From Microbulbifer hydrolyticus (GTDB lineage Bacteria; Pseudomonadota; Gammaproteobacteria; Pseudomonadales; Cellvibrionaceae), in contig NZ_CP047491.1 in assembly GCF_009931115.1 (NCBI RefSeq), positions 3,113,501 to 3,177,500 on the forward strand: a DNA stretch of 64,000 nucleotides. The letters run 5' to 3'. The position numbers and the translations under genes were made by a program. Positions 53,806 through 62,583 of the stretch are shown here, in pieces. Under the pieces are notes generated by a model. The model had not been told where the DNA came from, made no database searches, and saw only the letters and a program-made list of their open reading frames with translations. Numbering within the stretch: position 1 is the first letter of the stretch; every line of letters begins with the position of its first letter.

Positions 53806-55152
53806 TTGGACAAAGTCCTGATCATCGACGACAACACAGGCATTATTTCGGCCCTGTCCTTGTTGTTGTCCCTGCACGATATACAGACCCTCAGTGCCAT
53901 CACCCCCCAGGCTGGCCTGCAGCTACTGCGTGAAAACCCGGACATTGGCCTCGTGATCCAGGACATGAACTTCACTGCCGACACCACTTCCGGCGACGAG
54001 GGGCGTGCACTGTTCTTTGCCCTGCGCGAGCTGCAGCCGGACATTCCCGTCATCCTGCTCACCGCCTGGACCCAGCTGGAAATGGCGGTCGAACTGGTCA
54101 AGGCCGGTGCCGCCGACTATGTCGGCAAGCCCTGGGACGACAACAAACTCATTGCCACCATCAAAAACCTGCTGGAACTGCACGAACTGCAACAGCAACA
54201 GCGCCAGGCGAAAAGTCGTGAGCAACAGGCCCGCGAGCAGCTGCATCAGCAATACGACCTGCAGGGTATTGTGTATCGCAGTAGCAGTGTGCAGAAACTG
54301 CTGGAGATGGCCACCCAGGTCGCACACGCAGACGTACCGGTACTGATCACCGGCCCCAATGGCGCCGGCAAGGAAAAGATTGCCGATATCGTGCAGGCTA
54401 ACTCCAGTGTCAAAGACGGCCCCTATATCAAGGTCAACGTTGGCGCCCTGCCCGAAGACCTGATGGAAGCAGAACTGTTTGGTGCCGAAGCCGGTGCCTA
54501 CACAGGTGCTGGCAACAAGGCTCGCCAGGGGCGATTCGAAGCCGCCGACGGCGGCACACTGTTTCTGGACGAAATTGGTGAGCTTTCCGCCAGCGGCCAG
54601 GTGAAACTGCTGCGGGTGTTGCAGACTGGCGAATTCCAGCGCTTGGGCAGTAGCCAGACCCGCAAGGTCCGGGTCCGCGTGATCAGCGCCACCAACAGCA
54701 ACCTGCAACAGATGATTGCCGACGGCAGCTTTCGCCAGGACCTGTTCTATCGTCTCAACGTGATCGAGCTCAAGCTGCCCCCCCTGAGTGAGCGCCCCGA
54801 AGACATTCTGCCTCTCTCCCGTGCTTTTCTTTCCGATAGCGGCAAACGACTCAGCGGCCAGGCACAGCAGACCCTGCTGCGCTACTCCTGGCCCGGTAAT
54901 GTGCGGGAGCTTCAGAACGTCATGCAACGTGCCGCGGTATTGACTCGGGGTGATACCATCGAAGACGCAACCCTTGCCCTGCCACAGGAAGAGATACAGA
55001 AAGTGCCCGAACACAGCTTCGAACCCAGCCGGGAACTGCTCGAGCAAACCCTCGCCCAGTGCAACGGCATCATCGCCCAGGCAGCCCGCGAACTCGGTCT
55101 CAGCCGTCAGGCCCTGTACCGACGCCTGGATAAATACGGTATTCCCTACTGA
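53806..55152 (+). CDS. NtrC-family sigma-54 response regulator of the efflux operon
   Basis: 448 residues from a TTG start (AGGGA 8 bases before). The receiver has D53 in LVIQDMNFTADTTSGDEG. The AAA+ domain has GPNGAGKE as Walker A (a slight variant), the sigma-54 loop as GAYTGA (Phe to Tyr), and GTLFLDEIGELSASGQVKLLRVLQ. The Fis-type helix-turn-helix is at the end (QAARELGLSRQALYRRLDKYGIPY). It lies 94 bases after the second permease gene and overlaps the kinase gene by one base. It probably binds the TGTCCG/CGGACA sites and drives the operon, including itself. Confidence 0.93.
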   Translation: MDKVLIIDDNTGIISALSLLLSLHDIQTLSAITPQAGLQLLRENPDIGLVIQDMNFTADTTSGDEGRALFFALRELQPDIPVILLTAWTQLEMAVELVKAGAADYVGKPWDDNKLIATIKNLLELHELQQQQRQAKSREQQAREQLHQQYDLQGIVYRSSSVQKLLEMATQVAHADVPVLITGPNGAGKEKIADIVQANSSVKDGPYIKVNVGALPEDLMEAELFGAEAGAYTGAGNKARQGRFEAADGGTLFLDEIGELSASGQVKLLRVLQTGEFQRLGSSQTRKVRVRVISATNSNLQQMIADGSFRQDLFYRLNVIELKLPPLSERPEDILPLSRAFLSDSGKRLSGQAQQTLLRYSWPGNVRELQNVMQRAAVLTRGDTIEDATLALPQEEIQKVPEHSFEPSRELLEQTLAQCNGIIAQAARELGLSRQALYRRLDKYGIPY

Positions 55153-56468
55153 TGCCTCGCACATCCGTCGAAGGCAAAATTTTCGGTGTCGTTCTCATCG
55201 CCGTTGTCGTGGGAACGGCAATCCCCTTCCTTTTGCAGAAATGGGGTGCCAACCCACTACTCGCGTGGAGCGGTGGGCTACTGATTGCGCTGGTCGCGGC
55301 GCTTGCTCTGGTCCGGCCGGTGACCCGCAACCTGAACCGGGGGCTGAACAGCCTCGAGGGCGGCCTGCTGAATTTCCGCGATGGCGACTTTTCTATCTCC
55401 CTGGCGCTCGACCGCAAGGACCAGCTCGGCGAACTGGCAGCGCTGTATAACGAAGTCGGGGAAATCCTGAGGCGGGAACGCGCGCATATCCACCAGCGGG
55501 AGCTATTGCTCGACACGGTCATCCAGAGCTCCCCTCTGGCACTGCTGTTGATTGATCACAGCGACCACATCATTTACGCCAACACCAGCGCGCGCCACCT
55601 GCTGCACGATGGCAAGGCATTGCAGGGACATCTTCTACAGCAGATCTATCCGCATTGCCCTCCCGAGCTGGCTCAGGCCATCGAACAGAAGCAGGATGGC
55701 CTCACCAGTTACCTGGACAAAGAGGACAGCCACACGCTGCACATCAGTAACAGCACCTTTGTACTCAATTCACAGAAGCATCGCCTGATCCTGTTGCGGG
55801 AAATGACCAGAGAGCTTACCCGTGCGGAAGTGCAGGTCTGGAAAAAAGTGATTCGCCTGATCAGCCATGAACTGAACAATTCCCTCGCCCCCATTTCCTC
55901 TATGGCTCACAGCGGCAAATTGCTGTCGGAAAAAATGCACTCGCAACAGCTCGCCGGTGTATTCGATGTCATTGCGGATCGCTGTCGCCACCTGACGGAT
56001 TTCACCCAGGGCTACGCACGCTTTGCAAAGTTGCCCGCGCCCTCGGCCGAGGAAGTGTCCTGGAGAAAGCTGGTGGAAAGGCTACAACCACTACAGCCGT
56101 TTTCCCTGCGAGGTGAACTGCCCGCCCGCCCCGGCTATTTCGACCCAGCGCAACTCGAACAGGCGCTGCTGAACCTGCTGAAAAACGCCGCGGAATCCGG
56201 TAGCCCCGAGAAAGAGATTACCCTGCAAATTGAGACCGATGCTCACGGTCAGTTACTCACGGTATCCGACCGCGGCAACGGTATGAGCGACAACGTTCTC
56301 CAGCAGGCATTGTTGCCGTTCTACTCGACAAAACCCCAGGGCGTCGGCCTGGGCCTGGCCCTTTGCCGAGAGATCGCCGATGCCCACGGCGGCCAGGTTC
56401 GGCTGCACAACCGCCACGGTGGGGGACTGCAGGTTAGCCTGTGGCTGCCCTGGCCAGACACTCCATGA
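55152..56468 (+). CDS. Membrane histidine kinase of the efflux operon
   Basis: 438 residues. Two membrane helices at the N-terminus (IFGVVLIAVVVGTAIPFLL and LAWSGGLLIALVAALALV) have almost no periplasmic loop, so the signal may be sensed in the membrane. A HAMP-like linker and a PAS-like domain (about 115-225) follow. The phosphoacceptor His is H239 in LISHELNNSLAPISSMAH. The ATPase domain has NLLKNAAESG, SDRGNGM and GVGLGLALCREIADAHGG. The start overlaps the regulator gene (TGATG). Its partner is the regulator just upstream. Confidence 0.93.
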   Translation: MPRTSVEGKIFGVVLIAVVVGTAIPFLLQKWGANPLLAWSGGLLIALVAALALVRPVTRNLNRGLNSLEGGLLNFRDGDFSISLALDRKDQLGELAALYNEVGEILRRERAHIHQRELLLDTVIQSSPLALLLIDHSDHIIYANTSARHLLHDGKALQGHLLQQIYPHCPPELAQAIEQKQDGLTSYLDKEDSHTLHISNSTFVLNSQKHRLILLREMTRELTRAEVQVWKKVIRLISHELNNSLAPISSMAHSGKLLSEKMHSQQLAGVFDVIADRCRHLTDFTQGYARFAKLPAPSAEEVSWRKLVERLQPLQPFSLRGELPARPGYFDPAQLEQALLNLLKNAAESGSPEKEITLQIETDAHGQLLTVSDRGNGMSDNVLQQALLPFYSTKPQGVGLGLALCREIADAHGGQVRLHNRHGGGLQVSLWLPWPDTP

Positions 56469-56471
56469 ATT

Positions 56472-56822
56472 TTATGCACGGCCAGTGCGGAAAAAGAGTG
56501 CGTAAATACGGGTGAGGAGTGAAAGGGGAAGACAGGTCAGAATAATGATGATTCCCAGCAGCCCGCGCATCAGGTCACTGCCTTCCCGGTGCTCCTCATC
56601 CTTGTCGCCGAGGTAAGCGTTGTAGCAGTGGTCGGGGCCGTCGATGGGGCGAAATGTGAAATCGATGATGCGTTCCATCAATCGCCACCAGGGTCGAAAT
56701 GGGGTTTCCTTAACACGGGCAAAATACCCGGTGCGGGCGGAGATGCTAGCGTCCGGGTTGCCGCCAGCTAAGGCATTGCCCAACTGGTCAATGGCCACCA
56801 GCACGCCTTTCAGCCAGATCAT
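56472..56822 (-). CDS. Conserved hypothetical protein with a C-terminal membrane helix
   Basis: 116 residues. The N-terminus WLKGVLVAIDQLGNALAGGNPDASISARTGYFARVKE is followed by PWWRLMERIIDFTFRPIDGPDHCYNAYLG and a hydrophobic helix LLGIIIILTCLPLSLLTRIYALFF. I recall this general pattern from small gammaproteobacterial proteins without known function. It converges with the kinase gene, with only 3 bases between the stops. Confidence 0.7.
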   Translation of the reverse strand: MIWLKGVLVAIDQLGNALAGGNPDASISARTGYFARVKETPFRPWWRLMERIIDFTFRPIDGPDHCYNAYLGDKDEEHREGSDLMRGLLGIIIILTCLPLSLLTRIYALFFRTGRA

Positions 56823-56871
56823 GACCGCCCCTGTCTGTCACCTGTAAATCGACGCCAACACGATGGCGAAT

Positions 56872-57267
56872 TCAGACGTCAACCGCGTGACAACGCAGCC
56901 CCTCACTGTACATCCAGCACTTGCCCCCTTCCGGACAGGGCGCATCCACGGCCATCGGCGATGCGCCGGGCGGACACTGTGGCGCGCGTCCGGCGGTACA
57001 CCAGGCACCAGTGTCGAGTTGATAGCAGACGGCATCGTCGACCAGACAGGCACTTGCCGTGTGTACCTGCGTATCACCCGCAAAGCAATCGCGGGGAAAC
57101 GCGGGCATCAGGTTCGCCGGTAAAGGGGGTTGGTAATAGGTGGCGGGTGAGCCGCTAAGATCACACCAGAAGCCGTCGAGGCTGGCGGCATTTTCGAGGC
57201 TGCCACCAGTACTCGAACAGCCTGCCGACAGGGTGGCTAGCAACACGCAAATCAGGCGCAGTTTCAT
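56872..57267 (-). CDS. Cysteine-rich lipoprotein
   Basis: 131 residues. The lipobox LSAGC puts the lipidated cysteine at 17. Eight further cysteines lie in the mature part. The C-terminus CPEGGKCWMYSEGLRCHAVDV (here split by meaning: CP-x4-C-W-x2-S-x-G-x-R-C) has the same pattern as the end of the next lipoprotein gene. The residue after Cys is Ser, so outer-membrane sorting is expected. Function unknown. Confidence 0.75.
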   Translation of the reverse strand: MKLRLICVLLATLSAGCSSTGGSLENAASLDGFWCDLSGSPATYYQPPLPANLMPAFPRDCFAGDTQVHTASACLVDDAVCYQLDTGAWCTAGRAPQCPPGASPMAVDAPCPEGGKCWMYSEGLRCHAVDV

Positions 57268-57334
57268 ATCACGTCCTCTGTGATAAATGATCCAGATTAC
57301 CCCACATGCGAAGCTTCACCAGGTCAGGTACGGC

Positions 57335-57595
57335 TTACTTTTCGTAAACGATGCAGCGGCGCCCGCCTGAAATTTCGTAGCACTGGGCGGTAGCCGGGCA
57401 GATTGAACCTGGCGCAAGCTCCTCGGCATCACCGGGACAGCCGTCGTAATTGGTTTTCTGCTCTGCATGCGCCGGCGCACGGGGGATGGGTGCACTGTTA
57501 GGGTAGACCACTTGATCGCGCACACTACTGGTACCACAGGCGGAAAGCAGCGTGGCTGCCGCTAACAGGGAAAAAAGGGTCGTTCGTTTGCGCAT
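57335..57595 (-). CDS. Small cysteine-containing lipoprotein, paralogue of its neighbour
   Basis: 86 residues. The lipobox LSAC gives the lipidated cysteine at position 20. The mature part has four cysteines; the C-terminal pattern CP-x4-C-Y-x2-S-x-G-x-R-C matches the lipoprotein at 56872-57267. It lies 68 bases upstream of that gene on the same strand, so the two look like an ancient local duplication. Function unknown. Confidence 0.72.
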   Translation of the reverse strand: MRKRTTLFSLLAAATLLSACGTSSVRDQVVYPNSAPIPRAPAHAEQKTNYDGCPGDAEELAPGSICPATAQCYEISGGRRCIVYEK

Positions 57596-57656
57596 GGGGC
57601 CTCCTCAATACTCACTAACTCTGGATGGTCCAATCCAGATACTGAAACTGTTCGGG

Positions 57657-57926
57657 TTAATACACCCGCATTACCGGGAAAAACCAGCAGGCTGAACCAA
57701 CCTTGTTACTGCTCGCTTCCATTGAACACTGGCGGCTGGCTGCAGGTGGTGCGGCAGCATTGGGGAGATAATTACCCACTTCGACAAAGTCTGCACTCTG
57801 GCTCTGGTCATCGGGGTTGAAGAAAAACGGGTCGTAGCTGTGCTCGTTCCCATAGGGAACGAATATACATCCCTGCAAACAAAGTGTGGCACTCACGGCC
57901 ACTGCGGCTATCCCTGTGCGGTTCAT
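57657..57926 (-). CDS. Small lipoprotein
   Basis: 89 residues. The lipobox LQGC gives the lipidated cysteine at position 20. The mature chain (FVPYGNEHSYDPFFFNPDD, then a Pro/Ala-rich part and CSMEASSNKVGSACWFFPVM) has two cysteines but not the repeat pattern of its two neighbours. It is first in a run of three small lipoprotein genes on the minus strand. Function unknown. Confidence 0.65.
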   Translation of the reverse strand: MNRTGIAAVAVSATLCLQGCIFVPYGNEHSYDPFFFNPDDQSQSADFVEVGNYLPNAAAPPAASRQCSMEASSNKVGSACWFFPVMRVY

Positions 57927-58182
57927 GGCTCAACTACCTCGCGATTTAATCACTGCCTGACCATTACCGGAAAGTCCTATCTCCCGGTATTTACTCACTG
58001 TTATTTTCAGTTTAGCGCGCAGGAAGGGTTCGACGACGCTGTACAGGATTTAACCAGAATTAAATACGCGGTAATCAACATTAGTCTGAATTTGCCGCCA
58101 GGGCCCTACTGTCGGCGCGTTTCATGCCCGAATAACGTGACACACAGCACAAAGGCCGGCACAAAAAAATACGCAAAAAAAA

Positions 58183-58214
58183 GCGCCGAAGGGTAACCCC
58201 TGCGGCGCTTTTTT
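58183..58214 (-). terminator. Rho-independent terminator of aceEF
   Basis: On the minus strand GCGCCG...CGGCGC (6 bp) with an inner AGGG/CCCT stem is followed by a run of T. It begins about 20 bases after the aceF stop. The gap from 57927 to here holds no other recognisable feature. Confidence 0.9.
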
Positions 58215-58233
58215 AACACTGTGAATCCGAGGA

Positions 58234-59883
58234 TTACAGGAGCAGTCGACGTACGTCAGCCAGTACACCGGCCAGATAAGTAAGGAATCGACCGGCATCA
58301 CCACCGTTAACGGCGCGGTGATCGTAAGACAATGCCAGTGGCAGCATCTTGCGCGGTACGAATTCCTTGCCGTTCCATTCCGGGCGCACTGCCAGCTTGG
58401 AAACACCGAGGATTCCCACTTCCGGCGAATTCACGATCGGCGTAAAGCCGGTGCCGCCAATCGCGCCGAGGCTGGAGATGGTGAAGCAGGCGCCCTGCAT
58501 GTCGCGGGGCTTCAGCTTGCCATCGCGAGCAGCGATGGCCATCGCGGTGGCTTCTTCTGCCAGCTCGTACAGGCCCTTCTTGTCGACGTCGCGAATGACC
58601 GGAACCATCAGGCCTTTCGGCGTGTCGACCGCCATGCCGATGTGTACGTAATCCTTTTTAACGATGTGCTCACCATCGTTGTGCAGGGATACGTTGAAGC
58701 TCGGCACTTCGCGCAGCGCGGCAGCGGCCGCTTTCAGCAGGAAAGGCACCGGGGTGAGTTTCACGCCACGCTTTTCCGCTTCTGCTTTCATCGCCTTGCG
58801 GAAATCTTCCAGCTCGGTGATATCCGCGTCATCGAACTGGGTAACGTGCGGTACGTTCAGCCAGTTGCGGGACATATTGGCCGCGGTCAGCTTGTGGATC
58901 TTGCTCATCGGCTCGGTGGTAACCGGGCCAAACTGGCTGAAGTCGATCTCCGGCATGGGTGCGATACCGATACCGCCACCCACACCACCAGCTGCGCCGC
59001 TTTCCGCCTTCTTCACCTGCTCCTTGATATAGGCATGCAGGTCGTCTTTGGTGACACGATTACGTGGGCCGGTAGGCTTCACCTTGTTCAGGGTTACACC
59101 CAGCTCGCGGGCCAGCTTGCGCACAGCCGGGCCGGCATAAACTTCGGCGGACGGCGTGAGGTCGCGCTCTACATGCGGGTCTTTCTGCGGAGCCGCGGGC
59201 GGCTCCTGCGAGGCAGACTCTGCAGGCGCGGGCGCCGCCGCTGGAGCGGGTGCAGGTGCCGCAGCGGCGGGAGCGGGTGCAGGCGCACCACCGCCAGAAA
59301 CAGTCTTGATCACACCGATCACGTCGCCGGTGGAAACCTTGTCGCCTTCCTTCACAGAGATGGAAACAATGGTACCGGAAGCGGAAGACGGAACGTCCAT
59401 GGAGGCCTTGTCGCCTTCCACCACGATCAGGGCATCGCCCTCTTCCACTTTGTCGCCAGCGGAGACGGAGATTTCAATCACATCCACGGCATCGGCACCG
59501 CCGAGGTCTGGAACCTTGATCTCTTCTTCCTTCTCTTCACCGGCAGCAGCTGCTGGCGCCGGGGCTGCTTCTGCTGCCGGAGCGGGCGCCGGAGCTGACT
59601 CTTCCACCGGAGCGGGAGCAGGCTCTTCTGCTGCGCCACCAGCAGCTTCGGTTTCCATTTCACCGATTACATCGCCCTCAGACACCTTGTCACCTTCCTT
59701 GACGGAGATGCTCAGGATCTTGCCGGCTACCGGCGCGGGAACATCCATGGAGGCCTTGTCGCCCTCCACCACAATCAGCGCATCCTCTTCCGCTACCGTG
59801 TCACCCACGGCCACGGCGATTTCAATTACATCTACCTGATCGGCGCCGCCGAGATCAGGCACTTTAATGACTTGTTTTGCCAT
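58234..59883 (-). CDS. aceF: Dihydrolipoamide acetyltransferase, pyruvate dehydrogenase E2
   Basis: 549 residues. Two lipoyl domains are at about 1-80 and 120-200, each with the lipoylated lysine in VEGDKASMDVP. They are separated and followed by long Ala/Pro/Glu linkers. The E3-binding domain is VYAGPAVRKLARELGVTLNKV. The catalytic domain ends with ALSYDHRAVNGGDAGRFLTYL, holding the active His. It transfers acetyl groups to CoA in the pyruvate dehydrogenase core. E. coli has three lipoyl domains; this protein has two. It follows aceE with a 30-base gap. Confidence 0.97.
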   Translation of the reverse strand: MAKQVIKVPDLGGADQVDVIEIAVAVGDTVAEEDALIVVEGDKASMDVPAPVAGKILSISVKEGDKVSEGDVIGEMETEAAGGAAEEPAPAPVEESAPAPAPAAEAAPAPAAAAGEEKEEEIKVPDLGGADAVDVIEISVSAGDKVEEGDALIVVEGDKASMDVPSSASGTIVSISVKEGDKVSTGDVIGVIKTVSGGGAPAPAPAAAAPAPAPAAAPAPAESASQEPPAAPQKDPHVERDLTPSAEVYAGPAVRKLARELGVTLNKVKPTGPRNRVTKDDLHAYIKEQVKKAESGAAGGVGGGIGIAPMPEIDFSQFGPVTTEPMSKIHKLTAANMSRNWLNVPHVTQFDDADITELEDFRKAMKAEAEKRGVKLTPVPFLLKAAAAALREVPSFNVSLHNDGEHIVKKDYVHIGMAVDTPKGLMVPVIRDVDKKGLYELAEEATAMAIAARDGKLKPRDMQGACFTISSLGAIGGTGFTPIVNSPEVGILGVSKLAVRPEWNGKEFVPRKMLPLALSYDHRAVNGGDAGRFLTYLAGVLADVRRLLL

Positions 59884-59913
59884 GTTTCTTGCCTTCTTCC
59901 TTTTCAGCGGACG

Positions 59914-62583
59914 TTAAACCAGACGCGGATTTACTTTTTCCGGGTCGACATTGAGCTTCTTGATCGCATCCGCCACTTCTTTCGCGTCAATCACGCCCTG
60001 ATCGGCCAGGCCTTTCAGTGCTGCGATGGTCACGTAGTTGCGGTTCACCTCGAAGAAGCGGCGCAGCTGCTCGCGGCTGTCGGAGCGGCCGAAGCCGTCG
60101 GTGCCCAGCGCGATCACATTGCCGTCGATAAATTCGCGCAGCGGTTCAACGTAGGAGCGGATGTAGTCGGTAGAGATCACCACCGGCGTCTCGTTACCTT
60201 CAAACTGCTCGCTGATCCACGCCTTGCGGGGGCTCTCGGTCGGGTGCAGCATATTCCAGCGCGCCACGTCCTGGCCTTCACGGGCCGCTTCGGTGGCAGA
60301 GGTCAGGTTCCACACGTCGGAGGTGACGCCGAACTGCTCTTCCAGAATATCCGCCGCGGCGAGTACTTCGCGCAGAATGGAGCCGGCGCCGATCAACTGC
60401 ACGTGCTTCTTCGCGGCCTTGCCCTTGCCCGGCTTGCGGCAGTTGTTATCCAGCTTGTAGATACCGCGGATGATGCCTTCCTCGACACCTTGCGGCATTT
60501 CCGGCTGCAGGTAGTTTTCGTTTTCGATGGTCACGTAGTAGAACAGGTTCTTCTGCTCTTCGTACATTTCCTTCAGGCCGTGGCGCATGACCACCGCCAG
60601 GTCGTAACCGTAGGCCGGGTCGTAGCTCTTACAGTTCGGGATGGTGGCGGACAGCACGTGGCTGTGGCCGTCCTGGTGCTGCAGACCTTCACCGTTCAGG
60701 GTGGTACGGCCCGCGGTGGCACCGATCAGGAAGCCACGCGCCTGCATATCGCCCGCGGCCCAGGCCAGGTCGCCGATACGCTGGAACCCGAACATGGAGT
60801 AATAGATGTAGAACGGCACCATCGGCACGCCGTGGTTGCTGTAGGCTGTCGCCAGTGCCATCCATGCGGACATGGCGCCGGCTTCGTTGATACCCTCTTC
60901 CAGCACCTGGCCTTTCTTGTCTTCCTTGTAATACATGATCTGGCCGTGGTCGACCGGAGTGTATTTCTGCCCCTGCGAGGAGTAGATACCCAGCTGGCGG
61001 AACAGGCCTTCCATACCAAAGGTACGGGCTTCGTCCGGCACGATGGGCGCGACGTTCTGGCCCATCTTCTTATCTTTTACCAACACGGACAGCGCGCGTA
61101 CAAACGCCATGGTGGTGGAAATTTCGCGGTCGCCGGAGCCCTTGGTCAGCGCGCTGAAGGCATCCAGTTCCGGGATGTCCAGCTTCGCCACTTCGGTGGA
61201 ACGGGACGGTACTGGGCCACCCAGCGCCTTGCGACGCTCGGCCATGTACTTCATTTCCGGGCTGTCGGGAGACGGGCGGTAATAAGGTACTTCTTCGATT
61301 TCCTTGTCGGTAATCGGGATCGCGAAGCGGTCGCGGAAACGCTTCAGCGCTTCGGTGTCCATCTTCTTGACGTTGTGGGTATCCATCGCCGCTTCACCGG
61401 CCGCACCCAGGCCGTAGCCTTTTACGGTCTGCGCCAGGATCACGGTGGGCTTGCCCTTGCTGGCCATGGCTTCGGCGTAGGCCGCGTACACCTTGTACGG
61501 GTCGTGGCCGCCGCGGTTGAGCTTCATGATCTCTTCGTCGGAGAAGTCCTTCACCATCTCCTCGAGCTCCGGGTATTTACCGAAGAAGTGCTCGCGGGTA
61601 TAGGCGCCACCGTTGGCCTTGAAGTTCTGCATCTCGCCATCGACAGTCTCGTCCATGACTTTCTGCAGCAGGCCTTTTTCGTCTTTCTCGAACAGCGGAT
61701 CCCACAGACGGCCCCACAGAACCTTGATCACGTTCCAGCCAGCACCGCGGAATACGCCTTCCAGCTCCTGAACAATCTTGCCGTTACCGCGCACCGGGCC
61801 ATCCAGGCGCTGCAGGTTACAGTTCACCACGAATACCAGGTTTTCCAGCTTCTCGCGGCCAGCCAGGGCAATTGCGCCGAGGGATTCCGGCTCATCACAC
61901 TCGCCATCCCCCAGGAATGCCCAAACCTTGCGATCACCGCGCGGAGACAGGCCACGGGCAGACAGGTAGCGCATGATGTGCGCCTGATAGATCGCCTGGA
62001 TCGGACCCAGGCCCATGGATACGGTGGGGAACTGCCAGTATTCCGGCATCAGCCACGGGTGCGGGTAAGAGGAAAGACCGTTGCCGTTCACTTCGCGGCG
62101 GAAGTTGTCCAGCTGCTCTTCATCGAAGCGGCCCTCCAGGTAAGAACGGGCGTAGATGCCCGGCGCGCTGTGGCCCTGGAAGAAAATCAGGTCCCCACGT
62201 TCTTCGCCTTCGTTACCGCGGAAGAAATAGTTAAAAGCAACGTCGTACAGCGTGGCTGCAGAGGAGAAGCTCGCAATGTGGCCACCCAGGCTGTCGCTGT
62301 TGGAGTTGGCGCGAACAACCATCGCCAGCGCGTTCCAGCGGATCAGGGAGCGGATTCGGCGCTCCATGAACAGGTCCCCGGGCATACGCTTTTCCGCTTC
62401 CGCCGGAATGGTATTGCGGTACGGGGTAGTGATGGCCGCCGGCAACTGAACGCCGGTGTTGGTGGCGCGGTCAGACAGCTGCTTGATCAGAAACGCTGCG
62501 CGTTCCTTGCCGCTGTGACGGATGACCGCCTGCAGCGCATCAAGCCATTCCTGCGTTTCCTGAATGTCGGTTTCTTCGTGCAT
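59914..62583 (-). CDS. aceE: Pyruvate dehydrogenase E1 (homodimeric type)
   Basis: 889 residues. It decarboxylates pyruvate with thiamine diphosphate and passes the acetyl unit to AceF. The start HEETDIQETQEWLDALQAVI is the E2-binding segment, and the ThDP motif is FLGDGECDEPESLGAIALAGREKLENLVFVVNCNLQRLDGPVRG. SLGGHIASFSSAATLYDVAFNYFF and EGLQHQDGHSHVL are active-site stretches. GAGGAG stands before the ATG at 62583, which decides against the TTG one codon earlier. The enzyme needs the cofactor whose uptake is encoded at 5508-9497. A FadR/PdhR-like palindrome lies upstream. Confidence 0.98.
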   Translation of the reverse strand: MHEETDIQETQEWLDALQAVIRHSGKERAAFLIKQLSDRATNTGVQLPAAITTPYRNTIPAEAEKRMPGDLFMERRIRSLIRWNALAMVVRANSNSDSLGGHIASFSSAATLYDVAFNYFFRGNEGEERGDLIFFQGHSAPGIYARSYLEGRFDEEQLDNFRREVNGNGLSSYPHPWLMPEYWQFPTVSMGLGPIQAIYQAHIMRYLSARGLSPRGDRKVWAFLGDGECDEPESLGAIALAGREKLENLVFVVNCNLQRLDGPVRGNGKIVQELEGVFRGAGWNVIKVLWGRLWDPLFEKDEKGLLQKVMDETVDGEMQNFKANGGAYTREHFFGKYPELEEMVKDFSDEEIMKLNRGGHDPYKVYAAYAEAMASKGKPTVILAQTVKGYGLGAAGEAAMDTHNVKKMDTEALKRFRDRFAIPITDKEIEEVPYYRPSPDSPEMKYMAERRKALGGPVPSRSTEVAKLDIPELDAFSALTKGSGDREISTTMAFVRALSVLVKDKKMGQNVAPIVPDEARTFGMEGLFRQLGIYSSQGQKYTPVDHGQIMYYKEDKKGQVLEEGINEAGAMSAWMALATAYSNHGVPMVPFYIYYSMFGFQRIGDLAWAAGDMQARGFLIGATAGRTTLNGEGLQHQDGHSHVLSATIPNCKSYDPAYGYDLAVVMRHGLKEMYEEQKNLFYYVTIENENYLQPEMPQGVEEGIIRGIYKLDNNCRKPGKGKAAKKHVQLIGAGSILREVLAAADILEEQFGVTSDVWNLTSATEAAREGQDVARWNMLHPTESPRKAWISEQFEGNETPVVISTDYIRSYVEPLREFIDGNVIALGTDGFGRSDSREQLRRFFEVNRNYVTIAALKGLADQGVIDAKEVADAIKKLNVDPEKVNPRLV

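Noticed and set aside
53923..55164. A 413-codon frame on the minus strand opposite the efflux regulator
   Set aside because: Same type of shadow; similar pseudo-protein composition to the frame opposite cbrB because the two regulators are homologous.
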